From an uncultured Pelagibacteraceae bacterium (GTDB lineage Bacteria; Pseudomonadota; Alphaproteobacteria; Pelagibacterales; Pelagibacteraceae), in the NCBI GenBank assembly GCA_902565325.1, contig CACFEM010000010.1:1-24889 (forward strand): a stretch of DNA of 24,889 bases. Reading direction: 5' to 3'. The notes under the pieces were generated by a model, which had not been told where the DNA came from, did not search any database, and saw only the letters and a program-made list of their open reading frames with translations. Positions 7,945-16,540 of this stretch are shown one piece after another. Both the position numbers and the translations under genes were made by a program. How positions within the stretch are numbered: position 1 is the first letter of the stretch; every line of letters starts with the position of its first letter.

Positions 7945-8829
7945 ATGCATTATTGTTTAATTTATAATCTCAATTCATCATCAGGGAAAAAAGTAAAATT
8001 AGTAAATAAAATTTATGAAAAATTAAAGATCAATAATACTGTTGATTTTTTCAAAACTAAATCTGAACAAGAGGCAAAAAAAATATTCCTTGAATTTAAA
8101 AATAAAAATTATGATAGATTGATAGTTGCTGGTGGTGATGGATCAGTATCATTTGCTATCAATGAATTAATCAAAAATGACTTTGATTTTAATGAAAATT
8201 TTGCAATTGGGTATATACCGGCTGGGACTGCCAATTTACTTCAAGCAGAGTTATCTATAACCAAAAAAGTAAATGATGTTTGCAGTGTTTTAACATCAAA
8301 TAATTATAAACAATCTAATCTTATAAAAATAAATGAAAATTATTTTTTTTTAATGGCTGGTATTGGTTGGGATGCTAAAATTGTTCACTCTATTGATACG
8401 CGTATAAAAAAAATACTAGGAAAGATAATTTTTGGTTTAAAAGGATTTCAACATTTTTTATTTATGAATAATAATAAACTTAATGTTTTCTTTGACGGTC
8501 AAAAACATCAGGCTGATTGGATATTGTCATCTAATACAAAGTATTATGCTGGTCATCATAAGATAAATAAATCAGATATTTTTGATGATAGATTGGTAAC
8601 TTACGTGTTCAAAGATTTAACAAGATTAAAACTAATATATTATATAATTTTAATTATTATTTATGGAGATCTATCAAAAAACAAATCTGTTATCACTACT
8701 TACTCAAAAAATATTCATATTGATGGTAATAATTTTGAAATTCCCGTTCAGATTGATGGGGACAATTTTGGATGTCATAAACAGATTGATATTGAATTTT
8801 CAGATAAAAAAGTAAATTTTTTACTATAA
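7945..8829 (+). CDS. Diacylglycerol-kinase-family lipid kinase (DagK_cat / YegS type)
   Basis: A 294-residue protein of the DgkB/YegS/sphingosine-kinase fold. Visible motifs are YNLNSSSGK near residue 7, VAGGDGSVSF (nucleotide-binding GGDGS at 63-67), IPAGTANLL (92-99) and the second-domain motif MAGIGWDAK, with KSDIFDDRL further on. These fit a kinase that phosphorylates diacylglycerol or a related lipid alcohol with ATP at the membrane surface. No membrane helix is essential to the fold, though residues 232-244 are hydrophobic. It is transcribed divergently from plcP, and a Pho box points toward it. If it acts on diacylglycerol it would return the PlcP product to phosphatidate, opposing Agt, which is unexpected for a starvation gene. 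Lipid specificity cannot be told from the sequence. No clear ribosome binding site precedes the ATG. Confidence 0.85.
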   Translation: MHYCLIYNLNSSSGKKVKLVNKIYEKLKINNTVDFFKTKSEQEAKKIFLEFKNKNYDRLIVAGGDGSVSFAINELIKNDFDFNENFAIGYIPAGTANLLQAELSITKKVNDVCSVLTSNNYKQSNLIKINENYFFLMAGIGWDAKIVHSIDTRIKKILGKIIFGLKGFQHFLFMNNNKLNVFFDGQKHQADWILSSNTKYYAGHHKINKSDIFDDRLVTYVFKDLTRLKLIYYIILIIIYGDLSKNKSVITTYSKNIHIDGNNFEIPVQIDGDNFGCHKQIDIEFSDKKVNFLL

Positions 8830-8860
8830 TTTTAAATTACATAATTTAACAAAAAATTAT

Positions 8861-8889
8861 TTTACTAAGATATTTAATTTAAATATAAT
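8861..8889 (+). promoter_or_regulatory. Sigma-70-type promoter for the polybasic small protein
   Basis: TTTACT at 8861-8866 (four of six to TTGACA), a 17-base spacer and a perfect TATAAT at 8884-8889. Transcription would start near 8896, giving a leader of about 23 bases that contains the strong ribosome binding site GGAGG at 8909-8913. Confidence 0.6.
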
Positions 8890-8918
8890 TGTTTTTAAAT
8901 TTACTATTGGAGGTTGTT

Positions 8919-9128
8919 ATGGGTAAAAAGCTAAAGAAAAATGAAAAAAGAAAAAAGAAATTTATCAAATCAATAGATAAACTTAAAAATAAGATAAGTT
9001 TAAAAGAAAAAAAATTATCTAAAATTAATATAAAAATTGCAAGTTTAGAAAAAAAAACTGCTGAAAAAAGAGCAAAAAAAATAGCTAAGAAACAAGCTAA
9101 TGAAAGCTCAGCATCTGTAAATAATTAA
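8919..9128 (+). CDS. Polybasic coiled-coil small protein, 69 residues, function unknown
   Basis: I do not recognise a family. The start is fixed by GGAGG at 8909-8913 with a five-base spacer before ATG. An in-frame TTG at 8889 lies inside the promoter -10 and is rejected. About 24 of 69 residues are lysine, beginning MGKKLKKNEKRKKKFIKSI. From about residue 15 to 60 isoleucines and leucines recur at heptad-like spacing among charged residues (SIDKLKNKISLKEKKLSKI), so a long helix or coiled coil is likely. The tail is small and polar (ANESSASVNN). No signal peptide or membrane helix is present. It follows the kinase-like gene by 89 bases with its own promoter and is followed by a hairpin. A nucleic-acid, ribosome or polyphosphate binding role would suit the charge but is speculation. 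Confidence 0.75.
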   Translation: MGKKLKKNEKRKKKFIKSIDKLKNKISLKEKKLSKINIKIASLEKKTAEKRAKKIAKKQANESSASVNN

Positions 9129-9141
9129 TATCTAAATTCGT

Positions 9142-9175
9142 CTTTCTCTCTTCTCAATTATGAAAAGAGAGAAAG
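9142..9175 (+). terminator. Hairpin after the polybasic small-protein gene
   Basis: CTTTCTCTCTT (9142-9152) and AAGAGAGAAAG (9165-9175) form a perfect 11-bp stem with a 12-base loop, starting 14 bases after the stop. The following TTGTT is a poor U-run, so termination may be weak or the hairpin may protect the 3' end. A 14-base palindrome, TTGTTAATTAACAA, abuts it at 9176-9189. Confidence 0.55.
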
Positions 9176-9302
9176 TTGTTAATTAACAAAATTTAAAGTG
9201 AATACGAGAAGAATAATTTATTATTTAACTATAAATTTTGTAAGCAATCTTTAGATAAGTTTAATTACAAAAATATTTATCTAATATTACAATTCAGTTA
9301 AT

Positions 9303-10508
9303 TTAACGAACTCTTCCATAAACATCTTGATATCTAACAATATCACTTTCCTTCAAGATTGAGCCAACTTGAGCTTCAACAATTTTAACAGGTTTTTTTC
9401 CTGGATTTTGAACTCTATGGATTGCTTCTAACGGAATGAATATATGTTCACCTGGTTTCTTAATTATAATATCCTTATTAAGTGTTATTTTGGCATTACC
9501 TTGTGTAACTAACCAATGTTCAGCTCGATGATGGTGTTTTTGTAAACTTAGAATGCCTTTTGGTTTTACATATAACTCTTTAATTAAAAACTCTTTTCCT
9601 TCAAATAAATTCGTGTATCTACCCCATGGACGGTAATACACATTTTTTTTCTTAATATATTTGTTTTTATTTTTGTCATACATCTTCAAAATTTCTTTCC
9701 AACTACCAAGATCTGACCAAGGAATGTCTAATTTGATAGCGTTAATTTGTTTGGTTTTTTCTAAAATTGCATAATCAAAAGATTTAGCGGTCGCTTTTAT
9801 AAATGAAGCTTTATTTAAGTAATAAGTATTAGCTTTATATTTTGCTTTATTAACTGCATTTAAACAATTTCTATAAGTTTTAGGCTGATATTTTTTAAAG
9901 TTATTAATAATGGAATCTTTTCGAAGATAAAACATTCCTGAATTCCAATAACCCTTTTTCTTTATAATTTGTTTAGCTTTAGCTTCTTTTGGTTTTTCAA
10001 TAAATCGTATTACTTTATTGATATTGCTTTTAATTTTTTTAGTTAAAAAATAACCATAATCACTTGTTGGAGATTTAGGTTTAATTCCAAAAACAAATAT
10101 ATTTTCTTCATTAAGATTTGATTTATTTTTGTTTATCGCCTTATTAAAAATATTCATTTTTTCAATCAAATGGTCTGCTGTAAAAAACATTAAAGGTTGA
10201 TTGTCTGGAATATCTTTAATTAAAGCTGTACTTAATATCGCTGGTGCTGTGTTTCTTTTAGCTGGTTCTACAACTATTTTATATTTGCTTATTTTGTTTT
10301 TTCTTAAATGCTGTTTTACTTTGCTTAAGTATTTCTTATTTGTGCTAATAATTGGAGAGTCGTAAATTGATACTTTTGTCCTCTCAAGTGTTTTTCCAAG
10401 TAAAGTCCAATTACCAAAATCAATAAATTGTTTTGCTTGATGATTTTTAGAATTGGGCCAAAGTCGAGTTCCAGCGCCTCCACATAAAATAACTGGACGA
10501 ATTTTCAT
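9303..10508 (-). CDS. manC: Mannose-1-phosphate guanylyltransferase / mannose-6-phosphate isomerase
   Basis: Makes GDP-mannose from mannose-1-phosphate and GTP in the cytoplasm, for surface polysaccharide or glycolipid sugars. The N-terminal nucleotidyltransferase opens with PVILCGGAGTRLWP (signature at 10-18) and has Lys26 in AKQF and RFIEKPKEA near residue 170. The C-terminal cupin-like domain, from about residue 295, has LSLQKHHHRAEHW and GEHIFIPLEAIHRVQNPG, the type-II isomerase domain of bifunctional ManC/AlgA enzymes. At 401 residues it is shorter than the usual 460-480, but both domains are represented. The ATG shares one base with the ilvD stop (TAATG), so it is translated by coupling. 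A role independent of valine metabolism is likely and the operon link may be historical. Confidence 0.92.
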   Translation of the reverse strand: MKIRPVILCGGAGTRLWPNSKNHQAKQFIDFGNWTLLGKTLERTKVSIYDSPIISTNKKYLSKVKQHLRKNKISKYKIVVEPAKRNTAPAILSTALIKDIPDNQPLMFFTADHLIEKMNIFNKAINKNKSNLNEENIFVFGIKPKSPTSDYGYFLTKKIKSNINKVIRFIEKPKEAKAKQIIKKKGYWNSGMFYLRKDSIINNFKKYQPKTYRNCLNAVNKAKYKANTYYLNKASFIKATAKSFDYAILEKTKQINAIKLDIPWSDLGSWKEILKMYDKNKNKYIKKKNVYYRPWGRYTNLFEGKEFLIKELYVKPKGILSLQKHHHRAEHWLVTQGNAKITLNKDIIIKKPGEHIFIPLEAIHRVQNPGKKPVKIVEAQVGSILKESDIVRYQDVYGRVR

Positions 10509-12226
10509 TAAATCTCTGAATAATCCTTAACTTCTTTTTTCTTACCTGGATGTGTTGGCGCGCCTAAATACGCAGGTCCAACTGTTTGTGCGTATTTCCA
10601 TAAAGTACCAGATCCAAAATCTGATTTTCTAGCCTTCCATTTTCTTTTTCTTGCAGCCATTTCTTTTTTAGAAAGCCTTACATTGATAGTTCCTTTTTTA
10701 GCATCGATATCAATGATGTCACCTGTACGTAAAAGGCCTATAGGACCCCCTAGAGCGGCCTCAGGGCCCACGTGACCCACACAAAAGCCTCTTGTGGCTC
10801 CAGAAAACCTACCATCTGTAATAAGGGCTACTTTCTCCCCTTTTCCCTGTCCGTATATTGCACCTGTTGTCGACAACATTTCTCTCATACCTGGACCTCC
10901 AACGGGTCCTTCGTATCTTATTATAATTACATCACCATCATTATACTTTCTGCTTTGAACAGCTTTCATTGCACTTTCTTCATTATCAAAGCATCTTGCT
11001 TTTCCAGTAAATTGTAATTTTTTAAGTCCGGCAACTTTAACGATTGCACCTTCAGGTGCTAAATTTCCTTTTAATCCAACAACCCCTCCTGTTGGTGATA
11101 ATGGATTTTTATAAGATCTCATTACTTTTTGTTTTGGATTAAATTTAATTCCTTTTAAATTTTCTTTCATAGTTTTTCCTGTAACCGTCATGCAATCACC
11201 ATGAATGTATCCACCTTCATATAAAGTTTTTAATAACATTGGAACACCGCCTGCTAACCACATATCTTTTGCAACATATTTTCCACCAGGTTTTAAATCT
11301 GCAAGATAAGGTGTTCTTTTAAATATTTTAGCTACATCCATTAAATCAAATTTAATTCCTGCTTCATTTGCAATTGCTGGTAAATGTAATCCTGCATTTG
11401 TAGAACCACCAGTTGCAGCAACAACTGTTGCAGCATTTTCTAAAGCTTTTTTAGTTACAATGTCTCTTGGTTTAATTCCTTTTTTCAAAAGGTTCATAAC
11501 CATTTTACCACTAGCTTTTGCGTATTTATCTCTTTCTTCATATGGAGCTGGTGTTCCTGCTGAATAAGGTAATGCTAGTCCTATAGCTTCAGATACACAT
11601 GCCATTGTGTTTGCAGTAAATTGTCCACCACAAGCACCTGCACTTGGACAAGCAACTAATTCTAATTTTCTAAGTTCTGCAGCTGACATTTGACCAGATG
11701 AATGCTTTCCAACAGCTTCAAATACATCTACAACTGTTACGTCTTTACCTTTGTATCTCCCTGGAAGAATTGAACCACCATATATAAATACACTTGGCAC
11801 ATTCAATCTAACCATAGACATCATTAGACCTGGTAAGGATTTATCACATCCTGCAATACCAACTAAAGCATCATAACAATGACCTCTTACAGTAAGTTCA
11901 GCTGAGTCAGCGATTACTTCTCTAGATATCAATGAAGATTTCATTCCTTCATGGCCCATTGCAATACCATCAGTAACAGTAATTGTACAAAATTCTCTTG
12001 GAGTTCCACCATTAGCTCTAACTCCTTTTTTAACTGATTGAGCTTGTCTCATTAGGGCAATGTTGCAAGGAGCTGCCTCATTCCACGTAGAAACAACGCC
12101 AACAAAGGGTTTTGCTACATCTTTCTCAGTTTCTCCCATAGCATAATAAAACGATCTATGTGGTGCTCTATCTGCCCCTAGTGATGTATGTCTGCTTGGA
12201 AGTTTCTTTTTATTGAATTTAGCCAT
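10508..12226 (-). CDS. ilvD: Dihydroxy-acid dehydratase
   Basis: Iron-sulfur enzyme that dehydrates 2,3-dihydroxy-isovalerate and 2,3-dihydroxy-3-methylvalerate to the keto acids in valine, isoleucine and leucine synthesis. The 572-residue length is normal. Cluster and metal ligands are visible: Cys54 in AAPCNIAL, Cys127 in GCDKSLPG and Cys199 in [14 protein letters not shown]. The C-terminal half carries [35 protein letters not shown] and [16 protein letters not shown], as in the IlvD/Edd family. The starting sequence [21 protein letters not shown] is also typical of IlvD, not of Edd. The gene joins valS upstream and manC downstream by one-base TAATG overlaps, a compact three-gene unit. A sugar-acid dehydratase is the only real alternative and is unlikely. 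Confidence 0.95.
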   Translation of the reverse strand: MAKFNKKKLPSRHTSLGADRAPHRSFYYAMGETEKDVAKPFVGVVSTWNEAAPCNIALMRQAQSVKKGVRANGGTPREFCTITVTDGIAMGHEGMKSSLISREVIADSAELTVRGHCYDALVGIAGCDKSLPGLMMSMVRLNVPSVFIYGGSILPGRYKGKDVTVVDVFEAVGKHSSGQMSAAELRKLELVACPSAGACGGQFTANTMACVSEAIGLALPYSAGTPAPYEERDKYAKASGKMVMNLLKKGIKPRDIVTKKALENAATVVAATGGSTNAGLHLPAIANEAGIKFDLMDVAKIFKRTPYLADLKPGGKYVAKDMWLAGGVPMLLKTLYEGGYIHGDCMTVTGKTMKENLKGIKFNPKQKVMRSYKNPLSPTGGVVGLKGNLAPEGAIVKVAGLKKLQFTGKARCFDNEESAMKAVQSRKYNDGDVIIIRYEGPVGGPGMREMLSTTGAIYGQGKGEKVALITDGRFSGATRGFCVGHVGPEAALGGPIGLLRTGDIIDIDAKKGTINVRLSKKEMAARKRKWKARKSDFGSGTLWKYAQTVGPAYLGAPTHPGKKKEVKDYSEI

Positions 12227-14853
12227 TATATACCCTTTATTGTTACTGATATTTTCTCAATATCATTCTTTAAATTATTATAATTATTTTTTTCTTGTTC
12301 AACAATCTCTTTTGGAGCTCTATCTACAAAACTTTTATTCTCTAATCTTTGAGATATTTTATTCATCTCCTGCTCTAATCTGCTTTGTTTATTTGTTAAA
12401 TTTTCTTTTATTAATTTTAAATCAACGTCTTTATCAAAATAAATCTTAAACAAATCACCAGAAACAACCATTGTCGCAGCTGGTTTATCTAAATCTTTTT
12501 CTAGGATACTATTAATTCTCCCAAGTTTTTTTAGAATAATTTCATTTGTATTAATAAAGTCTTTTTGATTTTTATTTATATTACTTATTGATACATCAAT
12601 AAATGAGCCTGGACTTACATTTAGCTCATTTTTAAATGATCTAATCTCTGAAATAATGTTGATTATATTTTCAACTTGTTCAGTACTGCTATCTTTATTT
12701 ATTTCACCTGAAAACCAATTTTTAAGCATCAAATAATCACTACCGTTATTATCAAATTTATTTTTTAGCCAAATTTCTTCAGTAACAAAAGGAATAAAAG
12801 GATGCAGCAAAATCAATATTTGTTTGAATACAAAAGATGATACTTTTTTAACCTCTGCTTTAGCTTTTTCATCTTTTGAAAATAGTATTGTTTTAGATAG
12901 TTCTAAATACCAATCACAATACGAATGCCATGCAAATTGATAAGCATTTTTAGCAGCTTCATCAAATCTATAATCTTCAAGGTTTTTTTCTATCTTATTT
13001 TTAGTTTCAACAAGTTCTGAATAAATCCATTTGTTAATATTTACATTTAAACTAGAAACTTTATCTATATCTTTAAAATCACATTCATTAGTGATTAAAA
13101 AATTATTTGCATTCCATAATTTATTTAAAAAATTTCTATAACCTTTAACTCTATCTTCAGAAAGCTTTACATCAGTACCTGGGGAGGCCATTGATAACAA
13201 AGTAAATCTAAGTGCATCTGCACTATATTTTTCAATTAAATCTAAAGGATCAATTACATTACCTTTAGACTTAGACATCTTTTGTCCCTTTTCATCTCTA
13301 ACCAACGCATGAACATATATATCTTTAAATGGTTCTTTATTTAAAAATTCTGTCCCAAACATAATCATTCTAGCTACCCAGAAAAATATAATGTCAAAAC
13401 CTGTAACTAATACTGACGTTGGGTAAAATTTATCGACATATTTATTATCATCCGGCCAACCAAGTGTTGCAAAAGGCCATAAGCCAGATGAGAACCAAGT
13501 ATCTAAAACATCTGGATCACGATTTAATTCAACATCTTTACCATAATGTTTTTTAGCTTGTTGTTTTGCATCATCTTCATTTTCAGCAACAAAAATTTTT
13601 TCATCAGGACCATACCAAGCAGGTATTTGATGGCCCCACCAAAGCTGTCTTGAAATACACCATGGTTCAATATTGTTCATCCATTGAAAATAAGTTTTTG
13701 ACCAATTCTCAGGAAAGAAATTTGTTTTCTTTGAATTAACAACTTCTTTAGCTTTAACTGATAATTTACCAGCATCAGCGAACCATTGTTCTGTTAAAAA
13801 AGGTTCAATTATTGAATTGGATCTATCTCCATAAGGAACTTTGTTTTTAATATTTTCTTCTTTTACAAAAAATTCTTTTTCTTTAAGTTCTTTTAAAATT
13901 CTTTTTCTAGCTTCAAACCTATCAAGACCTACATAATTTTCTGGAGCATTTTCATTTATTTTACCAGCTTCAGTAAAAATATTTATTATTTCAAGATTAT
14001 TTCTTTGACCAACATCATAGTCATTAAAATCATGTGCAGGAGTTATTTTTAATGCTCCTGTACCTTGCTCAGGATCTGCATATTCATCCTCAATAATTTT
14101 TATTTTTCTTCCAACAATTGGAATGGTAACTGTTTTTCCAACAAAGGATTTAAATCGCTCGTCTTTTGGATTTACAGCTATAGCTGTATCACCAAGCATA
14201 GTTTCAGGTCTTGTTGTTGCAATTGTAATAAATTCTTCAGTCCCATCTATTGGATATCTGATGTAATAAATTTTAGAATTTACCTCTCTTTGATCTACTT
14301 CTAGGTCTGAAATAGCTGTTTTTAAAACTGTATCCCAGTTAACTAATTTCTTATCTTTATAAATTAGACCTTTTTTATAAAGATCAACAAAAACCTTAAT
14401 TACTGATTTGGATAAATTCTCATCCATAGTGAAGGCATTTCTTGACCAATCACAAGAGCAACCAAGTTTTTTTAATTGGTTAATTATGATGTCTCCATAT
14501 TGCTCTTTCCACTCCCAAACTTTTTCAATGAATTTTTCTCTACCAATTGCATTTTTATCAATTTTTTCAAAAGCTAATTTTTTTTCTACTAAAACTTGAG
14601 TAGCTATACCAGCGTGGTCTGTACCTGGTTGCCATAAAGTTTCAAAATTATTCATCCTATGGTAACGAACTAATAAATCTTGAATAGAATTGTTAAGCGC
14701 ATGTCCCATATGTAAACTACCTGTCACATTTGGTGGCGGTATAACAATTGAGAATTTTTTTGAATTTTCTTTAGGTTTAAAAAGACCATTTTTTTCCCAA
14801 TAAGAATAAATTCTATTTTCTACATCAGAATGTATATATTTATCGCTACTCAT
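12226..14853 (-). CDS. valS: Valyl-tRNA synthetase
   Basis: Class I aminoacyl-tRNA synthetase that charges tRNA-Val, in the cytosol. At 875 residues it matches bacterial ValRS. The HIGH-type motif is in [15 protein letters not shown] (His48-His51), and the KMSKS loop is [10 protein letters not shown] at 525-529. The editing domain that removes threonine includes [15 protein letters not shown] (213-227) and [26 protein letters not shown] and the tRNA-contact region follow. The last 70 residues form the charged C-terminal coiled-coil arm typical of ValRS. The gene heads the valS-ilvD-manC unit. A weak promoter, TTGTTA (14887-14892), 16 bases and TATAAA (14865-14870), would give a leader of only about five bases, and no ribosome binding site is seen. 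Expression may therefore be nearly leaderless. Confidence 0.97.
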   Translation of the reverse strand: MSSDKYIHSDVENRIYSYWEKNGLFKPKENSKKFSIVIPPPNVTGSLHMGHALNNSIQDLLVRYHRMNNFETLWQPGTDHAGIATQVLVEKKLAFEKIDKNAIGREKFIEKVWEWKEQYGDIIINQLKKLGCSCDWSRNAFTMDENLSKSVIKVFVDLYKKGLIYKDKKLVNWDTVLKTAISDLEVDQREVNSKIYYIRYPIDGTEEFITIATTRPETMLGDTAIAVNPKDERFKSFVGKTVTIPIVGRKIKIIEDEYADPEQGTGALKITPAHDFNDYDVGQRNNLEIINIFTEAGKINENAPENYVGLDRFEARKRILKELKEKEFFVKEENIKNKVPYGDRSNSIIEPFLTEQWFADAGKLSVKAKEVVNSKKTNFFPENWSKTYFQWMNNIEPWCISRQLWWGHQIPAWYGPDEKIFVAENEDDAKQQAKKHYGKDVELNRDPDVLDTWFSSGLWPFATLGWPDDNKYVDKFYPTSVLVTGFDIIFFWVARMIMFGTEFLNKEPFKDIYVHALVRDEKGQKMSKSKGNVIDPLDLIEKYSADALRFTLLSMASPGTDVKLSEDRVKGYRNFLNKLWNANNFLITNECDFKDIDKVSSLNVNINKWIYSELVETKNKIEKNLEDYRFDEAAKNAYQFAWHSYCDWYLELSKTILFSKDEKAKAEVKKVSSFVFKQILILLHPFIPFVTEEIWLKNKFDNNGSDYLMLKNWFSGEINKDSSTEQVENIINIISEIRSFKNELNVSPGSFIDVSISNINKNQKDFINTNEIILKKLGRINSILEKDLDKPAATMVVSGDLFKIYFDKDVDLKLIKENLTNKQSRLEQEMNKISQRLENKSFVDRAPKEIVEQEKNNYNNLKNDIEKISVTIKGI

Positions 14854-14977
14854 TGATGTTAAAGTTTATAATTTAATAATCTAAATTAACAATAATCAAT
14901 TTGGATCGTTATTTAATAGACTAATAGAAAAAATTTAATATAAAAAGGCATCTGTAGCTATTAACTAAAAATAAGAT

Positions 14978-15051
14978 GGCAACGTGGCGGAATGGTTACG
15001 CAGAGGATTGCAAATCCTTGTATCCCGGTTCGATTCCGGGCGTTGCCTCCA
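14978..15051 (+). tRNA. tRNA-Cys (GCA)
   Basis: Full cloverleaf with acceptor GGCAACG pairing CGTTGCC, T-arm GGTTCGATTCC, and anticodon GCA at 15010-15012 in loop TTGCAAA. The 3' CCA is encoded. It is divergent from valS and 50 bases before tRNA-Asn. Confidence 0.97.
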
Positions 15052-15101
15052 AAAAAAATCTTGTTTTAGTTACAAAAAAAAGTAAGTTGGCCTTTTTACA
15101 T

Positions 15102-15177
15102 TCCTCGGTAGCTCAGTTGGTAGAGCAGTTGACTGTTAATCAATTGGTCGCAGGTTCGAGTCCTGCCCGAGGAGCCA
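15102..15177 (+). tRNA. tRNA-Asn (GTT)
   Basis: Acceptor TCCTCGG pairs CCGAGGA, the D-arm is AGCTCAGTTGGTAGAGC, the anticodon GTT at 15135-15137 lies in loop CTGTTAA, the T-arm contains GGTTCGAGTCC and the 3' CCA is encoded. It is probably co-transcribed with tRNA-Cys. The following gene is on the opposite strand. Confidence 0.97.
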
Positions 15178-15225
15178 AAAAATCAAATTTATAAAATAGA
15201 TTATCTCTTAAATAAAAATCTAGGG

Positions 15226-15236
15226 TCTTAATTAAA
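15226..15236. repeat. 11-bp direct repeat flanking the XRE gene (distal copy)
   Basis: TCTTAATTAAA occurs here just past the regulator's stop and again at 15625-15635 just before its start, in the same orientation. The proximal copy is part of the palindrome over the ribosome binding site. A regulator-binding role is a guess. The repeat is AT-rich and could be chance. Confidence 0.4.
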
Positions 15237-15243
15237 AATTTAA

Positions 15244-15615
15244 TTAAACTGCTTTTGAAATTCCTGAACCTGAAATTTGTAAAGATTTATTAAATTTTAA
15301 TTTTTGATCAGCATTAAGTTCTGAATATAATTTTACTAAAAAATTATAATTAACATTCATGTGACCTTCTTGTGATTTTTCTAAATTCACTAAATATTCC
15401 GAAAAATCTTCAAAGAAATAATTAATTGGCACTTTTAAATAATTTGCAAGCTGAAGTAATCTTATTGAGCTTACACCGTTAGTCCCTTTTTCGTATTTTT
15501 GGATTTGTTGAAATGTTACATTAATTGCTTTTGCTACTTTAGTCTGTGTTAAACCTAAAGCTAATCTTCTTAGCTTAAGCTTGTTGCCTAAGTGTTTATT
15601 GAAATTATCTTCCAT
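15244..15615 (-). CDS. XRE-family HTH transcriptional regulator
   Basis: A 123-residue DNA-binding protein. Residues 8-65 are a lambda-Cro-like helix-turn-helix domain: LGNKLKLRRLALGLTQTKVA, then NVTFQQIQKYEKGTNGVSS and LLQLANYLKVPINYFF. The C-terminal 55 residues have no domain I recognise and may mediate dimerisation. The form resembles small alphaproteobacterial XRE regulators found singly on the chromosome. GAGGGG at 15621-15626 lies five bases before the ATG and inside a perfect inverted repeat, so autoregulation is plausible. It is alone between the tRNAs and the aap operon, with no partner toxin or phage gene beside it. What it controls cannot be read from the window. Confidence 0.88.
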   Translation of the reverse strand: MEDNFNKHLGNKLKLRRLALGLTQTKVAKAINVTFQQIQKYEKGTNGVSSIRLLQLANYLKVPINYFFEDFSEYLVNLEKSQEGHMNVNYNFLVKLYSELNADQKLKFNKSLQISGSGISKAV

Positions 15616-15630
15616 TAAGACCCCTCTTAA
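15615..15630 (-). promoter_or_regulatory. Palindrome over the ribosome binding site of the XRE gene
   Basis: TTAAGA-CCCC-TCTTAA is a perfect 6-bp inverted repeat around four C on the plus strand. On the transcript the loop is GGGG, the core of the GAGGGG ribosome binding site, and the right arm touches the A of the ATG. It could be an operator for the encoded repressor or an RNA hairpin that limits translation. Confidence 0.5.
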
Positions 15631-15805
15631 TTAAATTTTATAAAGTCTATTGAACCTATTTATTAATGTTACTGCAATAGAAAAATTTATTTTTTTTTGT
15701 AAATAATTTGAAAAAATCAAAATACTGTCAAGCATTAGTTGAATGCAAAATGAACATATTTCGATTGATTTAATCTTAATTTATTGCTTTAAAATTATAT
15801 ATTTT

Positions 15806-16540
15806 TTATAGTATCTGACTTAAAAACAGCTTTGTTCTATCGCTCTTTGGATTAGCAAAAAACTCTTTAGTTTCAGCTCTTTCAACAATCATTCCTTCAT
15901 CCATAAAAATAACTTCATCAGCAACCTCTTTAGCAAATCCCATCTCATGTGTTACTACTATCATTGTCATTCCTGCTTTAGCTAAATTAACCATAGCATC
16001 TAAAACTTCTTTAATCATCTCAGGATCTAATGCTGACGTTGGTTCATCAAAAAGCATTATTTTTGGCTCCATGCATAATGCTCTAGCAATTGCACATCTT
16101 TGTTGTTGGCCACCTGAAAGTTGTCCAGGATATTTATTTGCTTGATCTGCAATTTGTACTTTTTCTAAATGTTGAATAGCTAAATCTTCTGCATCTTTTT
16201 TTGGCATTTTTTTTACCCAAATTGGTGCCAATGTACAGTTATCTAAAATAGAAAGATGAGGAAATAGATTAAATTGTTGAAATACCATTCCAACTTCAGC
16301 TCTAATTTTCTCTATGTCTTTAGTATCTGCTGTTAATTCATTTCCATCTACAATGATTGATCCCTCTTGATGCTCTTCTAATCTATTTATACATCTAATA
16401 AGTGTTGATTTTCCTGAACCAGATGGTCCACAAACTACAATTTTTTTATTTTTTTCTACTTCAAGGTTTATATTTTTTAAAACTTGGAAATCACCAAACC
16501 ATTTATTCATTTCAGTAATTTGTATTATTTTATCTGACAT
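15806..16540 (-). CDS. aapP: AapP, amino-acid ABC transporter ATPase
   Basis: Cytoplasmic ATPase of the polar amino-acid uptake class (YhdZ/BztD/GlnQ type), 244 residues. Walker A is GPSGSGKST at 38-46, the Q-loop is [10 protein letters not shown], the signature is LSGGQQQR at 141-148, Walker B is [14 protein letters not shown] with Asp165 and Glu166, and the switch histidine lies in VVTHEMGFA. All catalytic residues are intact. It ends the operon and starts in a TAATG overlap with aapM, which implies coupled translation. Together with AapJ, Q and M it imports a broad range of L-amino acids. No good terminator follows the stop; only a five-bp hairpin (15732-15746) is seen. Confidence 0.95.
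   Translation of the reverse strand: MSDKIIQITEMNKWFGDFQVLKNINLEVEKNKKIVVCGPSGSGKSTLIRCINRLEEHQEGSIIVDGNELTADTKDIEKIRAEVGMVFQQFNLFPHLSILDNCTLAPIWVKKMPKKDAEDLAIQHLEKVQIADQANKYPGQLSGGQQQRCAIARALCMEPKIMLFDEPTSALDPEMIKEVLDAMVNLAKAGMTMIVVTHEMGFAKEVADEVIFMDEGMIVERAETKEFFANPKSDRTKLFLSQIL

Noticed and set aside
9251..9284. AT-only 8-bp inverted repeat as a manC terminator
   Set aside because: It has a single G/C pair per arm, an 18-base loop and no U-run in the right place. It is too weak to call.
10772..11017. Plus-strand open frame of 81 codons opposite ilvD
   Set aside because: It is antisense to a conserved IlvD region and lacks any initiation signal.
14854..14977. Riboswitch or T-box leader before valS
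   Set aside because: No T-box, anti-terminator or GC-paired structure is seen, and the predicted promoter leaves almost no leader.
14976..15194. Plus-strand open frame of 72 codons
   Set aside because: It is made entirely of the two tRNA genes and their spacer. The cloverleaves explain the sequence.
15228..15247. TTAATTAAA/TTTAATTAA palindrome at the XRE stop codon
   Set aside because: It is made only of A and T, is common in such DNA, and has no terminator form.
15732..15746. GCATT/AATGC hairpin after aapP as a terminator
   Set aside because: The stem is only five base pairs with no U-run.
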